Below, in pieces: positions 9,201-16,193 of a DNA stretch of 64,000 nucleotides (positions within the stretch are counted from its first letter, which is position 1; every line of letters begins with the position of its first letter). Source of the DNA: Rhinopithecimicrobium faecis. GTDB taxonomy: Bacteria; Bacteroidota; Bacteroidia; Sphingobacteriales; Sphingobacteriaceae. The notes below the pieces were generated by a model, which ran no database searches, was not told the DNA's origin, and saw nothing but the letters and a program-made list of their open reading frames with translations. The position numbers and the translations under genes were made by a program. The stretch lies in the NCBI GenBank assembly GCA_017942165.1, contig JAGKSB010000008.1, forward strand, positions 1-64,000, read 5' to 3'.

Positions 9201-9558
9201 CAAATACCCTGATGCTAGTATTGGGATCACTACACCATTTAATCATCAAAAGCATCAATTGATAAAAGCCTTTGCACCATATCCTGAGCTCAAAATTGTA
9301 GTTGACACGGTACATCGTTTTCAAGGTGATGAAAAAGATATTATGATATTCAGTTTGGTGTGTAGTGAAGGAGCACGTAGCTCGATGACAAATTTTATCA
9401 ATCATTATGCTAAAAACCTGATTAATGTTGGTGTCACAAGAGCAAAGAGTGCACTGTATATCGTGGGGAATAAAAGCTATTGTAGTCAACTGATGGATAA
9501 GAATCAAAAAACATTATTAGCTAAGCTTGCCGATTATTCTAAATTATTAAACAAATAA
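6208..9558 (+). CDS. NERD-domain SF1 (Upf1-like) helicase
   Basis: 1116 residues. Residues about 15-120 form a NERD nuclease-related domain (GGHKLDAIFIKSGAIIVLDFKDY, then NPFQQVNAYRFSLFQYL). A helicase core follows: Walker A GPPGTGKS (476-483), FASKNNKAVDNVYQRL, Walker B LLIIDEAS (about 840-847), GDPLQL (motif III, about 868), HYRCHP (motif IV region, about 926), DTVHRFQGDE (motif V, about 1033) and NVGVTRAKSALYIVG (motif VI). A long helical insertion, probably coiled coil, fills about 550-780. The NERD residues D, then D-x-K, look intact, so cleavage activity is plausible. The gene lies between two tRNA-Lys copies and is followed one base later by a WYL protein. A defence role is inference. 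Confidence 0.88.
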   Translation: MAYQSYLVERFETTHENVFFRELNEFFLEEYGDKNGNHVFIGNLSVGGHKLDAIFIKSGAIIVLDFKDYAGDLTFSENGSWLIKNKGKTIFVSGGAVSRNPFQQVNAYRFSLFQYLADNESRILAQNQTTIKWDHTNCMVLFHHDINFDRNQIPAKSQRFFHISTKNLIRSHINDNHSQRMLLTDQNIASILSVLSIGQHQQYDASQELQEENKNRMRYSPINKIRIDQILPHKEDNYALNVLNYYSTMLGIERFNDVEITNIVHIGIDWNQVNDGAFTLDLSLYSGFHADFQKNRMANFPKHLFVSINVDLNGTIIPLLFNTIMNTEIKNLLEIPIHFNLFDVFSSVLSELEVSENIINEITQVVGEVATFKDKIAAVSKVLGITLVIQPYISLGLSNEAMYSAQLQSEIKTIIKQTQLGGALPPVLNTVLNVDAKLPPLLSNREFKLLTISSLNDSQREAVSLSFKQPLTIITGPPGTGKSQVVMNIMANALYQNERVLFASKNNKAVDNVYQRLNQVLDTDYFIRLGNAEENRKTVDLLDKFSNIPVQADKEVLEAELETAEQNYQQLLEKIAKVAGKLNQLPEVAQKVEKSKIELTAAKELYQSWVTGVHIGYYKLFIQDKERISISNSALNLYINKLNAAHGFIGNLLFNIFQKTKLLAAVTELNKSQSKAIAQYIDQQSPYFSEDKTIKESLLANLKYIKSLLEHQEQLVAAENSHLKTIAQLTDAYAIQDELLKELKEEEPALRASLLLLSDEGVSLSKELIGKKIAYNKASASISAISSYRGYLTTGIPWKNEEQKVCSQTINNFLNHYKAVSVSNLAVKKSFLMEKELFDLLIIDEASQSDITSVLPMLYRAKRVVILGDPLQLTHITSVSKDENSYVAEKLGISIYDHNYVMDSLFLHADKIAGKHEMRPVFLDEHYRCHPEIIQFSNQYFYKEMAGQEMTIRSTASQFTIGDRGFNWEDVQGKVDEHSNTNKAEIEKCLSLGLALRNKYPDASIGITTPFNHQKHQLIKAFAPYPELKIVVDTVHRFQGDEKDIMIFSLVCSEGARSSMTNFINHYAKNLINVGVTRAKSALYIVGNKSYCSQLMDKNQKTLLAKLADYSKLLNK

Positions 9559-9559
9559 G

Positions 9560-9853
9560 ATGGGAATTTTAGATTATTGGAAAAATCCAAATATTGTAGC
9601 TCCAATTTATTCAGCGCAATTGAAAAAGGTAGACCTGAGTGTGAGAGATACCTTAGACGAGGCTATTCGTACGAATAGGAGTGTAATAATCACTTATCAA
9701 AATTTCAAAGGTGAAGGGTCTGAACGGACTTTGCATCAAATTAGATATAGCGATGACTTTGATAAAGATGAATATATAGCTGGGTTTTGTGAGTTAAGAA
9801 AAGAAAACCGAACCTTCAAAATCGCGAGAATTGCTAAAGTCGAGATTATTTAA
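9560..9853 (+). CDS. Stand-alone WYL-domain protein
   Basis: 97 residues. After a short N-terminal arm, residues about 30-97 (LDEAIRTNRSVIITYQNF, then DEYIAGFCELRKENRTFKIARI) match the WYL beta-barrel, including the basic RTF-x-x-x-RI end that binds ligands or nucleic acid in WYL regulators. No HTH is present, unlike most WYL transcription factors. One base separates it from the helicase stop, so the two are almost certainly co-translated. WYL domains often accompany defence genes; here it may sense a nucleotide-like signal or modulate the helicase. That role is inferred. Confidence 0.75.
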   Translation: MGILDYWKNPNIVAPIYSAQLKKVDLSVRDTLDEAIRTNRSVIITYQNFKGEGSERTLHQIRYSDDFDKDEYIAGFCELRKENRTFKIARIAKVEII

Positions 9854-9879
9854 TTACCGATATTTAGGTATGTATCAAA

Positions 9880-9914
9880 AAAGGTCAAATCTAAAAATTA
9901 TAGATTTGACCTTT
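9880..9914. terminator. Bidirectional terminator between WYL gene and tRNA-Lys copy 3
   Basis: A 14-bp perfect stem (9880-9893 with 9901-9914) with A-run before and T-run after. It can end both the plus-strand helicase/WYL transcript and the minus-strand tRNA. Confidence 0.88.
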
Positions 9915-9917
9915 TTG

Positions 9918-9990
9918 TGATCCCGCTGGGATTCGAACCCAGGACCCATACATTAAAAGTGTATTGCTCTACCAGCTGAGCTACGGAATC
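9918..9990 (-). tRNA. tRNA-Lys(UUU), copy 3
   Basis: Same 73-base gene as at 811 and 3911. Here the upstream sequence beyond the promoter is different. Confidence 0.96.
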
Positions 9991-10015
9991 GGTTACTTTT
10001 ATGTTTAAAGTGATG

Positions 10016-10046
10016 CAAAGGTAACTATATATTTCAAAAATGCAAA
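10016..10046 (-). promoter_or_regulatory. Promoter of tRNA-Lys copy 3
   Basis: On the minus strand TTTG (10043-10046), 19 bases, TACCTTTG (10016-10023). Beyond it, 10061-10076 and 10083-10098 are an imperfect 16-base direct repeat in the spacer before prmC. Confidence 0.85.
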
Positions 10047-10109
10047 CTTCCAACGGTAATAAATTGCTAAATACTTGCCAATAAATCGCTAAATACTTAA
10101 GAATAAGAA

Positions 10110-10979
10110 CTAAATATTTCTAAAAACTTTTCTGGCGTGGATAATTCTATCGGCTCCATACATATCCTGAATAAGTCGGACCTCTTGAAAACCTTTCTTT
10201 TGCAGCATATCCTTTGTCTGGGCACCGTAGTAGCGATTAATCTCAAAATATAAATCCCCCTGTTCGCGCAAATGCGCTAGCGCAAAGGAAGCTATAGTCT
10301 CGTAGAATAATAGGGGAGCTACCTCTTCCACGAAAAGCGCTAGATGGGGCTCAAAATTCAATACATTAAGATGCATATCATCCTTTTCCTTCGGCGTGAT
10401 ATAGGGTGGGTTGCTCACAATAATGTCAAACTGCTGATCGGAAAATAGGTATTCCCATTCCAGGATATCAGCATTTATAAAGTGGATGGCTACATCGTTG
10501 TTCGTAGCATTCTTTTGTGCCGTCAGCAAAGCCTCCTTAGAGATGTCTAAGCTGCTTACCTGTGCCGCAGGCAGATGCTTCTTTAAAGTAATAGGGATGC
10601 AGCCTGAGCCTGTGCCGATATCTATAAGCTTCAGTGCCTGTGGGCTTGTATGCTGCTGTAAGATATAATGTACCAGCTCCTCCGTCTCAGCACGCGGAAT
10701 AAGTACATAAGGGTTTACTTCAAATGTTAAGCCGTAGAAATGTGCTTCATTAAGAATATATTGTATGGGCTTTCCCGTTTTTAAGGCCGCCAGCGCCTGC
10801 TTAAAGACCTGCTCCTGCTCCTCAGTAAGAAATTCGTCTTGACGAAGCTTGTATGCCGCACGTTTTATCTGTAACTTATTTTCCACTAAGAGAGAATATA
10901 ATTCCTCCGCTTCCTGGCGATCGTACAGGTTGGCAAGCTCATTAATAAATTCAACTTCAAAATCCGCAATTCTTCTCAT
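10110..10979 (-). CDS. prmC: Release-factor glutamine methyltransferase PrmC
   Basis: A 289-residue cytosolic enzyme that methylates the GGQ glutamine of peptide chain release factors with SAM. It shows the PrmC N-terminal helical domain with PIQYILNEAHFYG (71-83), IPRAETEELV (94-103), the SAM-binding loop DIGTGSGCIPI (120-130) and the catalytic NPPY (190-193). It is divergent from ribD. A promoter -7 box lies four bases from the ATG, so the mRNA may be leaderless. Confidence 0.95.
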   Translation of the reverse strand: MRRIADFEVEFINELANLYDRQEAEELYSLLVENKLQIKRAAYKLRQDEFLTEEQEQVFKQALAALKTGKPIQYILNEAHFYGLTFEVNPYVLIPRAETEELVHYILQQHTSPQALKLIDIGTGSGCIPITLKKHLPAAQVSSLDISKEALLTAQKNATNNDVAIHFINADILEWEYLFSDQQFDIIVSNPPYITPKEKDDMHLNVLNFEPHLALFVEEVAPLLFYETIASFALAHLREQGDLYFEINRYYGAQTKDMLQKKGFQEVRLIQDMYGADRIIHARKVFRNI

Positions 10980-10983
10980 AAGA

Positions 10984-10991
10984 CAAATTTA
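10984..10991 (-). promoter_or_regulatory. -7 box of prmC, predicting a leaderless mRNA
   Basis: TAAATTTG on the minus strand matches TAnnTTTG; only TCTT separates it from the ATG at 10979. No clear -33 box is seen at 19-21 bases. Confidence 0.5.
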
Positions 10992-11055
10992 CAATAAGCC
11001 CGCTAATTAAAAAGATAAATGCATTAATATTGATTTAATTATCCCCGAATAATGA

Positions 11056-11063
11056 TATTTTTG
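11056..11063 (+). promoter_or_regulatory. -7 box of ribD
   Basis: TATTTTTG, then TAT, then the chosen ATG at 11067. The -33 element is weak. The spacing predicts transcription starting at or next to the start codon. Confidence 0.5.
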
Positions 11064-11066
11064 TAT

Positions 11067-12116
11067 ATGAATAAGCATGAAAACTACATGAAACGCTGTT
11101 TGGAGCTCGCTGAAATGGGTGCAGGCACAGTAAGTCCAAATCCCATGGTGGGCGCTGTCATTGTCCATCAAGATCGGATTATTGGGGAAGGCTACACAAG
11201 TCCATATGGAGGAGCTCATGCTGAAGTAAATGCTATTCAACAGGTTATTGATACCTATGGCGAGGAGGCTGAAAGTATGTTAAAAGCTGCCGAGATCTAT
11301 GTTAGTTTAGAACCTTGCGCGCATTTCGGAAAGACCCCTCCTTGTGCCAACCTCCTGGTGAAACATCAACTTCAAAAAGTTTATATAGCCTGCCTAGATC
11401 CCTTTGCAAAAGTAAATGGTCAGGGTGTAAAGATTCTTCAAGATGGAGGCCTAGATGTGGAAATAGGGATTCTAGAAGAAGAGGCAAAATGGGTAAATAG
11501 GCGTTTTTTCACTAAGTTGAGTCAATTTCGCCCTTATGTCATCCTCAAGTGGGCGGAGACTGCGGATCGCTACTTTGCACCCCTGGATGCTGCACAATCC
11601 TGGATTAGCAATGAGGCTTCCAAGCAGCTGGTGCATAAGTGGCGCGCTGAGGAGGATGCCATCTTAGTGGGCACCGCGACAGCATTGATCGATAACCCTT
11701 CCTTAACCGTGCGTTTGTGGAAGGGGAGAAACCCTAAGCGCATATTAATAGATAAGAATCTGGATGTTCCTGCGGAAGCACATATTCTAAATGATGAAGC
11801 CGAAACGTTTATCTTCAATGCCGACAAAGCGGATTGGCAAGCTTCAAATAAATATATAGCGCTAGAGAATTTTGACCTCTATCTACCGCAGCAGCTACTT
11901 TATCAATTGTATTTAATGGATATCCAATCGATACTTATTGAAGGTGGTGTGAAGACCTTACAGCGGTTTATAGATGCTGGCCTTTGGGATGAAGCGCGTG
12001 TCTTCCAGTCGCCCCAAACTTGGGGAGCGGGAGTTCCTTCGCCAACTTTCCATGGGGAGCAGCTGCAGCGCATCAAAGTTAGCACGGATACATTAACTAC
12101 TTATAAACGTATTTAA
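11067..12116 (+). CDS. ribD: Bifunctional riboflavin biosynthesis deaminase/reductase RibD
   Basis: 349 residues. It carries out the second and third steps of riboflavin synthesis: deamination of the pyrimidine, then NADPH reduction of the ribose. The deaminase zinc site is HAE (51-53) with PCAHFGKTPPC (83-93), and SPNPMVGAVI (23-32) is also typical. The C-terminal reductase domain begins near 150 (PYVILKWAETADRYF) and contains LIEGGVKTLQRFID. I chose the ATG at 11067 because an upstream in-frame ATG (11052) would lie within the promoter box. Confidence 0.95.
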   Translation: MNKHENYMKRCLELAEMGAGTVSPNPMVGAVIVHQDRIIGEGYTSPYGGAHAEVNAIQQVIDTYGEEAESMLKAAEIYVSLEPCAHFGKTPPCANLLVKHQLQKVYIACLDPFAKVNGQGVKILQDGGLDVEIGILEEEAKWVNRRFFTKLSQFRPYVILKWAETADRYFAPLDAAQSWISNEASKQLVHKWRAEEDAILVGTATALIDNPSLTVRLWKGRNPKRILIDKNLDVPAEAHILNDEAETFIFNADKADWQASNKYIALENFDLYLPQQLLYQLYLMDIQSILIEGGVKTLQRFIDAGLWDEARVFQSPQTWGAGVPSPTFHGEQLQRIKVSTDTLTTYKRI

Positions 12117-12168
12117 TTATAAAATCATCCGTTAGCTAAGACTAAATTTATTTTCGTTAAATTTAGGT

Positions 12169-13500
12169 ATGAAACTAACGGAGGATTTACTGCATTTTAT
12201 CTGGCGTTACCAACTCTTTAAAGGGCCTCTTTATGAGGTTGTTTCTGGAAAATGTATTCGCATCCAGCATCCCGGTCATGCCAACCAGCAAGCGGGGCCA
12301 GATTTCCTGGTCGCATCGCTACATATCGGAACAATCGACTGGGTAGGACATGTGGAGATTCATATACAATCCTCCGATTGGTGTGCGCATGGACATCAGC
12401 AGGACCGCGCATACGATAATGTTATCTTGCATGTCGTATGGAATGATAATAAGGAGGTACGTTACGCAAATGGGCTTCTAATTCCTACGCTCGCATTGCA
12501 GCCCTATGTGGATGCGCAGCTTCTTGCTCGTTATGAACAACTGCAAGGCTTGCAGCAATGGATACCCTGTGAGAAAATCGTCAACAGCGCAGTGATACAT
12601 TCGCGCATTGGCTTTCTGACCGGATTAGCCTATGAGCGTTTATTGGAAAAAGCAGAATTTCTTACCAAGCTCTTACAGCAGTATCAAGGTGATTGGGAAA
12701 AGGTGTTTTTTATATGTCTCGCTCGAAGCTTCGGATTTCAGGTGAATACGGAGGCTTTTGAAACCTTAGCCCATGCTATCTCTATACCTTTATTGGCTAA
12801 ATATCGCTTCGATCACCTCAAGATTGATGCACTCTTCTTTGGGCAGTCGGGCATGCTTGAAGGGCTAGAAAAGGAGGGTGCTGACCCCTACATATACGCA
12901 ATAGCGACTGAATATGCTTACCTGAAGAAATTGCATAAGCTGAAGGAAATGCCCGCACATAGCTGGCGATTCTTACGTATGCGCCCCTTTAATTTTCCCT
13001 CCTTTCGCCTGGCCCAACTCGCGGGGATCTATAAAGAACAACAAGGGATCTTTTCAAAGCTTATCCAGGTGCAGCAAGTAGAACATACTGCTCAACAGCT
13101 GCTTAGTATTTTGTATGGAATATTGTTACCGAGAAATATTGCCGATTTTTGGAAATTTCATTTTACCTTTGTGAAGAAAGCTAAAGTTGCCCATAGGGTT
13201 GATTTGACAACAAATAGCCAAAGGCATCTATTAATAAATGTGGTCGTGCCACTGACATTTACCTATGGTCGGGTTTTTAATCTGCCGGCCTACTGTGAAG
13301 CGGCATTAAGTTTGCTGGATTATTTACCTGCAGAGAAAAACAAGGTTACGCGTGCATACCTAGCAGTGGGTTTTCCCTGTGAATTTGCCTTAGAAAGTCA
13401 GGCACTTTTATATTTAAAGCAGCAGTATTGCGATAAAAAGCGCTGCTTACATTGTCAAATAGGATTTGAATTATTAAAAACAAAACGCCATGGTACGTAG
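12169..13500 (+). CDS. DUF2851 family protein
   Basis: A 443-residue protein of the DUF2851 family, widespread in Bacteroidetes and without a known function. The N-terminal signature region reads HPGHANQQAGPDFL, then DWVGHVEIHIQSSDW and AYDNVILHVVW, and resembles a restriction-fold core. The C-terminus has a Cys/His cluster (YCDKKRCLHCQIG), a possible metal site. It overlaps the PspC gene by 11 bases. TAAATTTA three bases before its ATG is a near-match to the -7 box. Confidence 0.85.
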   Translation: MKLTEDLLHFIWRYQLFKGPLYEVVSGKCIRIQHPGHANQQAGPDFLVASLHIGTIDWVGHVEIHIQSSDWCAHGHQQDRAYDNVILHVVWNDNKEVRYANGLLIPTLALQPYVDAQLLARYEQLQGLQQWIPCEKIVNSAVIHSRIGFLTGLAYERLLEKAEFLTKLLQQYQGDWEKVFFICLARSFGFQVNTEAFETLAHAISIPLLAKYRFDHLKIDALFFGQSGMLEGLEKEGADPYIYAIATEYAYLKKLHKLKEMPAHSWRFLRMRPFNFPSFRLAQLAGIYKEQQGIFSKLIQVQQVEHTAQQLLSILYGILLPRNIADFWKFHFTFVKKAKVAHRVDLTTNSQRHLLINVVVPLTFTYGRVFNLPAYCEAALSLLDYLPAEKNKVTRAYLAVGFPCEFALESQALLYLKQQYCDKKRCLHCQIGFELLKTKRHGT

Positions 13501-13711
13501 AATTTTATATTTTTTCGAGCAGCAATCTTTTGGGGTATGCAGCTATATAGGAGAGCGTTTTTCTATCTCCATCTCCAAGTTACGTTTGTTTTTTATCTAC
13601 GCCACCATTATCGGGGTAGGCTTTCCGTTAATTATGTACTTTATGGCGGGCATAATTCTAGATTTCCGAAGCTATGTCCGCAGAATTAGAAGCTACCTTT
13701 TGGATAGTTAG
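13490..13711 (+). CDS. PspC-domain small membrane protein
   Basis: 73 residues in the PspC pattern: an amphipathic, basic N-terminal part (FGVCSYIGERFSISISKLRLFFIYATII) running into one hydrophobic membrane segment (GFPLIMYFMAGIIL), then a basic tail. PspC-like proteins sense envelope stress in other bacteria. The start overlaps the end of the DUF2851 gene, so the two are coupled. Confidence 0.8.
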   Translation: MVRRILYFFEQQSFGVCSYIGERFSISISKLRLFFIYATIIGVGFPLIMYFMAGIILDFRSYVRRIRSYLLDS

Positions 13712-13729
13712 TCTGTAGGAATTCGCTTG

Positions 13730-14380
13730 TTAAACTTTTAGAATCTGTGCGATATCGTTAAAGCCTTTTTCATTCGCCAGGTCTGCCGCCGTCTGATATT
13801 TATCATTCTGCAATTTTACATCAGCCTCATGCTCCAACAGGAGGATAATTAAGTCTATATTACCATTTACTGCAGCCAGATGTAAGGGGCTGTATCCATT
13901 CTTTTGTTGCGCATTTACATCCGCATCTGCTAACACCAAATATTTTGTAATTAAATCCATGTTTCCTTGTACAGCGGTATGGATAGGGTATTTTTCTTGA
14001 GGATCCTGACTCGGTTGGTTGGGGTCGGCTTTATTTGTTAGCAGGAGCTTCACTAAGTCATCTTTCGCAAATTGCGTAGCCACGGCGAGGGGAGTTAATC
14101 CATGGGCAGAATATTCATTGACAATACTTGGAATTTGGCGAATCATGGCTTCTACTTGGCTGTAGAGCCCTATGGCACAGGCTTCGTGTATCGTAATAGA
14201 TTTAATCTGGCGTAGGATTATCTGTACTATTTGTGGTTTACCGTAATAACAGGCTAGAAGTAAAGGGGAAATTTTATGACTGGTAGCTTTTGTTACTAAA
14301 TCCGGTTGTTCACGTAATAGTAAATCTAAGGAATGTGTGTTGCCTGTTTGAAGGTATTGTTCTAGGATACTTATGCTCAT
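13730..14380 (-). CDS. Ankyrin-repeat protein
   Basis: 216 residues with no signal peptide. Ankyrin repeats cover nearly all of it: SPLLLACYYGKPQIVQIILR, TPLAVATQFAKDDLVKLLL, YPIHTAVQGNMDLITKYLV, SPLHLAAVNGNIDLIILLLE and a C-terminal capping repeat (TAADLANEKGFNDIAQIL). It is likely a cytosolic protein-protein interaction module whose partner is unknown. It is convergent with the PspC gene. Confidence 0.88.
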   Translation of the reverse strand: MSISILEQYLQTGNTHSLDLLLREQPDLVTKATSHKISPLLLACYYGKPQIVQIILRQIKSITIHEACAIGLYSQVEAMIRQIPSIVNEYSAHGLTPLAVATQFAKDDLVKLLLTNKADPNQPSQDPQEKYPIHTAVQGNMDLITKYLVLADADVNAQQKNGYSPLHLAAVNGNIDLIILLLEHEADVKLQNDKYQTAADLANEKGFNDIAQILKV

Positions 14381-14605
14381 AGTTTTCTTCGATAAACGTG
14401 TGCTACAAAAAAAATAAAAATAATTGGGATTTTGGGGATTGTTAGTAAATATTTTTGTTGGCCCCTAATGTCTGCATAAGCAACTAATTAATAAAATAAT
14501 TAACTACTAGTTTTACTTTTGCTTTCGAAATTTAATTTCAGATTAGATAATTCACGTATCGTGTAGGTTTTGAGCTACAAAATTGGAAGCAAACGACATT
14601 TGGCC

Positions 14606-14635
14606 TTGCATTTTAGATGGCTTTACGTACTTTTG
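14606..14635 (+). promoter_or_regulatory. Strong promoter of a short transcript upstream of the dihydroorotase-like gene
   Basis: TTG (14606-14608), 19 bases, TACTTTTG (14628-14635), a near-perfect Bacteroidetes promoter with a predicted start at about 14640. Confidence 0.7.
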
Positions 14636-14639
14636 TAAT

Positions 14640-14709
14640 GCCCCTCCCAAAGGGCATGTTTTTCATAGGTAGATGTAGGGTCGAATATTCCTTATTCGAC
14701 CCTTTTTTT
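14640..14709 (+). ncRNA. Candidate small RNA (about 70 nt) or attenuated leader
   Basis: Bounded by the promoter at 14606-14635 and a strong terminator, the segment has a first hairpin (ATGCCC/GGGCAT, 14638-14643 with 14652-14657, loop CTCCCAAA) and a single-stranded linker. No open frame of useful length is present. It does not look like tmRNA, RNase P, SRP or a riboswitch I recognise. It may be an independent sRNA or a leader that controls the gene starting at 14923. The rest of 14381-14922 shows nothing else except a possible second promoter. Confidence 0.5.
14678..14709 (+). terminator. Intrinsic terminator of the candidate small RNA
   Basis: A ten-base perfect stem GGGTCGAATA with TATTCGACCC (14678-14687, 14693-14702), five-base loop, then seven T. 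Confidence 0.88.
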
Positions 14710-14745
14710 ATACCATATTTTTTTTAGGATTTAGATAGTATTTTG

Positions 14746-14753
14746 TACATTTG
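14746..14753 (+). promoter_or_regulatory. Possible -7 box for the dihydroorotase-like operon
   Basis: TACATTTG matches TAnnTTTG, but the -33 element is poor. It would leave a leader of about 165 bases before 14923. Confidence 0.4.
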
Positions 14754-14922
14754 TTTCTCAAATGAAGCAGTATAGTGCTATACGTCTTAAACACAACGCC
14801 TCCTCTAATATTTGCAGAGTAAATCCCTTATTTTTTATTTTTTTAAATATGGATCTGTGTGTGCAGCCTAGTGCTTTCTATGCGAAAAATTTCAATATAC
14901 AGGATTCAACGTCATTCAATTC

Positions 14923-16188
14923 ATGAAAAGTTTATTAATTACTTCCGTAAAAATTGTTTTACCCGAGAGCGAATACCATCAACAAGTGGTTGATGTATTA
15001 ATTGAAAATGGTACGATTACGCAGATTGCGCCTTCCATTACGAATAACGATGATCAGGTGGAAATTGTAGCTGGTGCTGGCCGTATATTGTCCGCAGGAT
15101 TTTTTGATTTACATGCGAACTTTGGAGAGCCAGGGTTGGAGACGAAAGAAGACTTACATACAGGAGCGGCGGCGGCGGCGGCAGGTGGATTTACCGGAGT
15201 TGCCGTGATGCCCAATACGGAACCTGCGATCCAAAGTCGTGCGGAGGTAGCGCTAATTGTCAATGTAGCGAAAGGTCTTCCTGTGTCTATTCACCCAATA
15301 GGAGCGATTAGTAAGAAACGTGAAGGAACGGAGTTGGCAGAACTGTATGATATGCAGCAAAATGGTGCTATTGCTTTCTCTGATGGAAATAGAGCTGTCC
15401 AACAAGCGGGATTAATGAGTCGTGCACTCTTGTACGCTAAAGGGATTCAAGCATTAATTATTTCACATGCCGAGGATGCTTCCATGGCTGCGGGAAATAA
15501 AATGAATGAAGGAGAGATGAGCACCTACTTAGGCATGAAGGGTATTCCCAATTTAGCGGAGTCCTTAATGGTTTCCAGGGACCTCTACTTAGCGGAATAT
15601 AATGAAGCGCCCATCCACTTCTCTTGTATCTCTACGGTCGAAGCAGTGGATTTAATTCGCCGTGCTAAGGCTAAGGGACAGCCTGTAACCTGTGATGTAG
15701 CCGCGCATCAGCTGGTATTTACCGATGCTGAAGTGGTAGGCTTCGATAGCAACTATAAAGTGAGTCCACCCTTGCGTACAGCCCAAGATAATGCGGCACT
15801 ATTAGCCGGTATTAAAGATGGTACGATTGATGCTGTAGTGTCGCAGCACAGTCCACAGGAAATAGAATATAAGCGCGTAGAATTCCACGTCGCTAAGAAT
15901 GGCATAATCGCACTTCAGACAGCCCTACCTTTATTGGTTCGTGCAGGTCTTACAGAGGAAGAGATTGTCAATACATTAGCGGTAAATCCGCGAAAAATTG
16001 TAGGCTTAAAGCAACCGAAAATTGCGGTAGGTGAGCCTGCAAACCTCGTTCTGTTTGATACGGTATCAACATGGACATTCGATGAAAATACAAATAAATC
16101 AAAATCAGCAAACTCCCCACTTTTCGGTGAAGAGCTAACAGGGAAAGTAACACTGATTGTAAACAATAGTCAAATCATTAAAAATTAA
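14923..16188 (+). CDS. Dihydroorotase homologue lacking catalytic residues (pyrC-like)
   Basis: 421 residues of the amidohydrolase dihydroorotase family, recognisable by MPNTEP (96-101), SHAED (181-185), MNEG (194-197) and SPPLR (281-285). The metal-binding motif that is normally D-x-H-x-H-x-R is DLHANFG (62-68), so the second His is Asn and the Arg is Gly. The usual TDHAPH is SQHSPQ (307-312), so the catalytic Asp is Gln. This pattern recurs in a Bacteroidetes subgroup annotated as dihydroorotase and predicts a non-catalytic or altered enzyme, perhaps like the inactive subunits that support aspartate transcarbamoylase. Seven bases before the next gene, likely an operon. Confidence 0.85.
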   Translation: MKSLLITSVKIVLPESEYHQQVVDVLIENGTITQIAPSITNNDDQVEIVAGAGRILSAGFFDLHANFGEPGLETKEDLHTGAAAAAAGGFTGVAVMPNTEPAIQSRAEVALIVNVAKGLPVSIHPIGAISKKREGTELAELYDMQQNGAIAFSDGNRAVQQAGLMSRALLYAKGIQALIISHAEDASMAAGNKMNEGEMSTYLGMKGIPNLAESLMVSRDLYLAEYNEAPIHFSCISTVEAVDLIRRAKAKGQPVTCDVAAHQLVFTDAEVVGFDSNYKVSPPLRTAQDNAALLAGIKDGTIDAVVSQHSPQEIEYKRVEFHVAKNGIIALQTALPLLVRAGLTEEEIVNTLAVNPRKIVGLKQPKIAVGEPANLVLFDTVSTWTFDENTNKSKSANSPLFGEELTGKVTLIVNNSQIIKN

Positions 16189-16193
16189 TTGAC

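Noticed and set aside
811..9990. The tRNA-Lys copies as att sites of an integrated element
   Set aside because: No integrase, excisionase or phage gene lies between them, and the repeats cover whole tRNAs with promoters rather than tRNA 3' ends. Kept only as a hypothesis under the tRNA finding.
10061..10098. Two 16-base near-repeats before prmC as a CRISPR or iteron
   Set aside because: Only two units, AT-rich and imperfect, with no further copies; likely chance or slippage.
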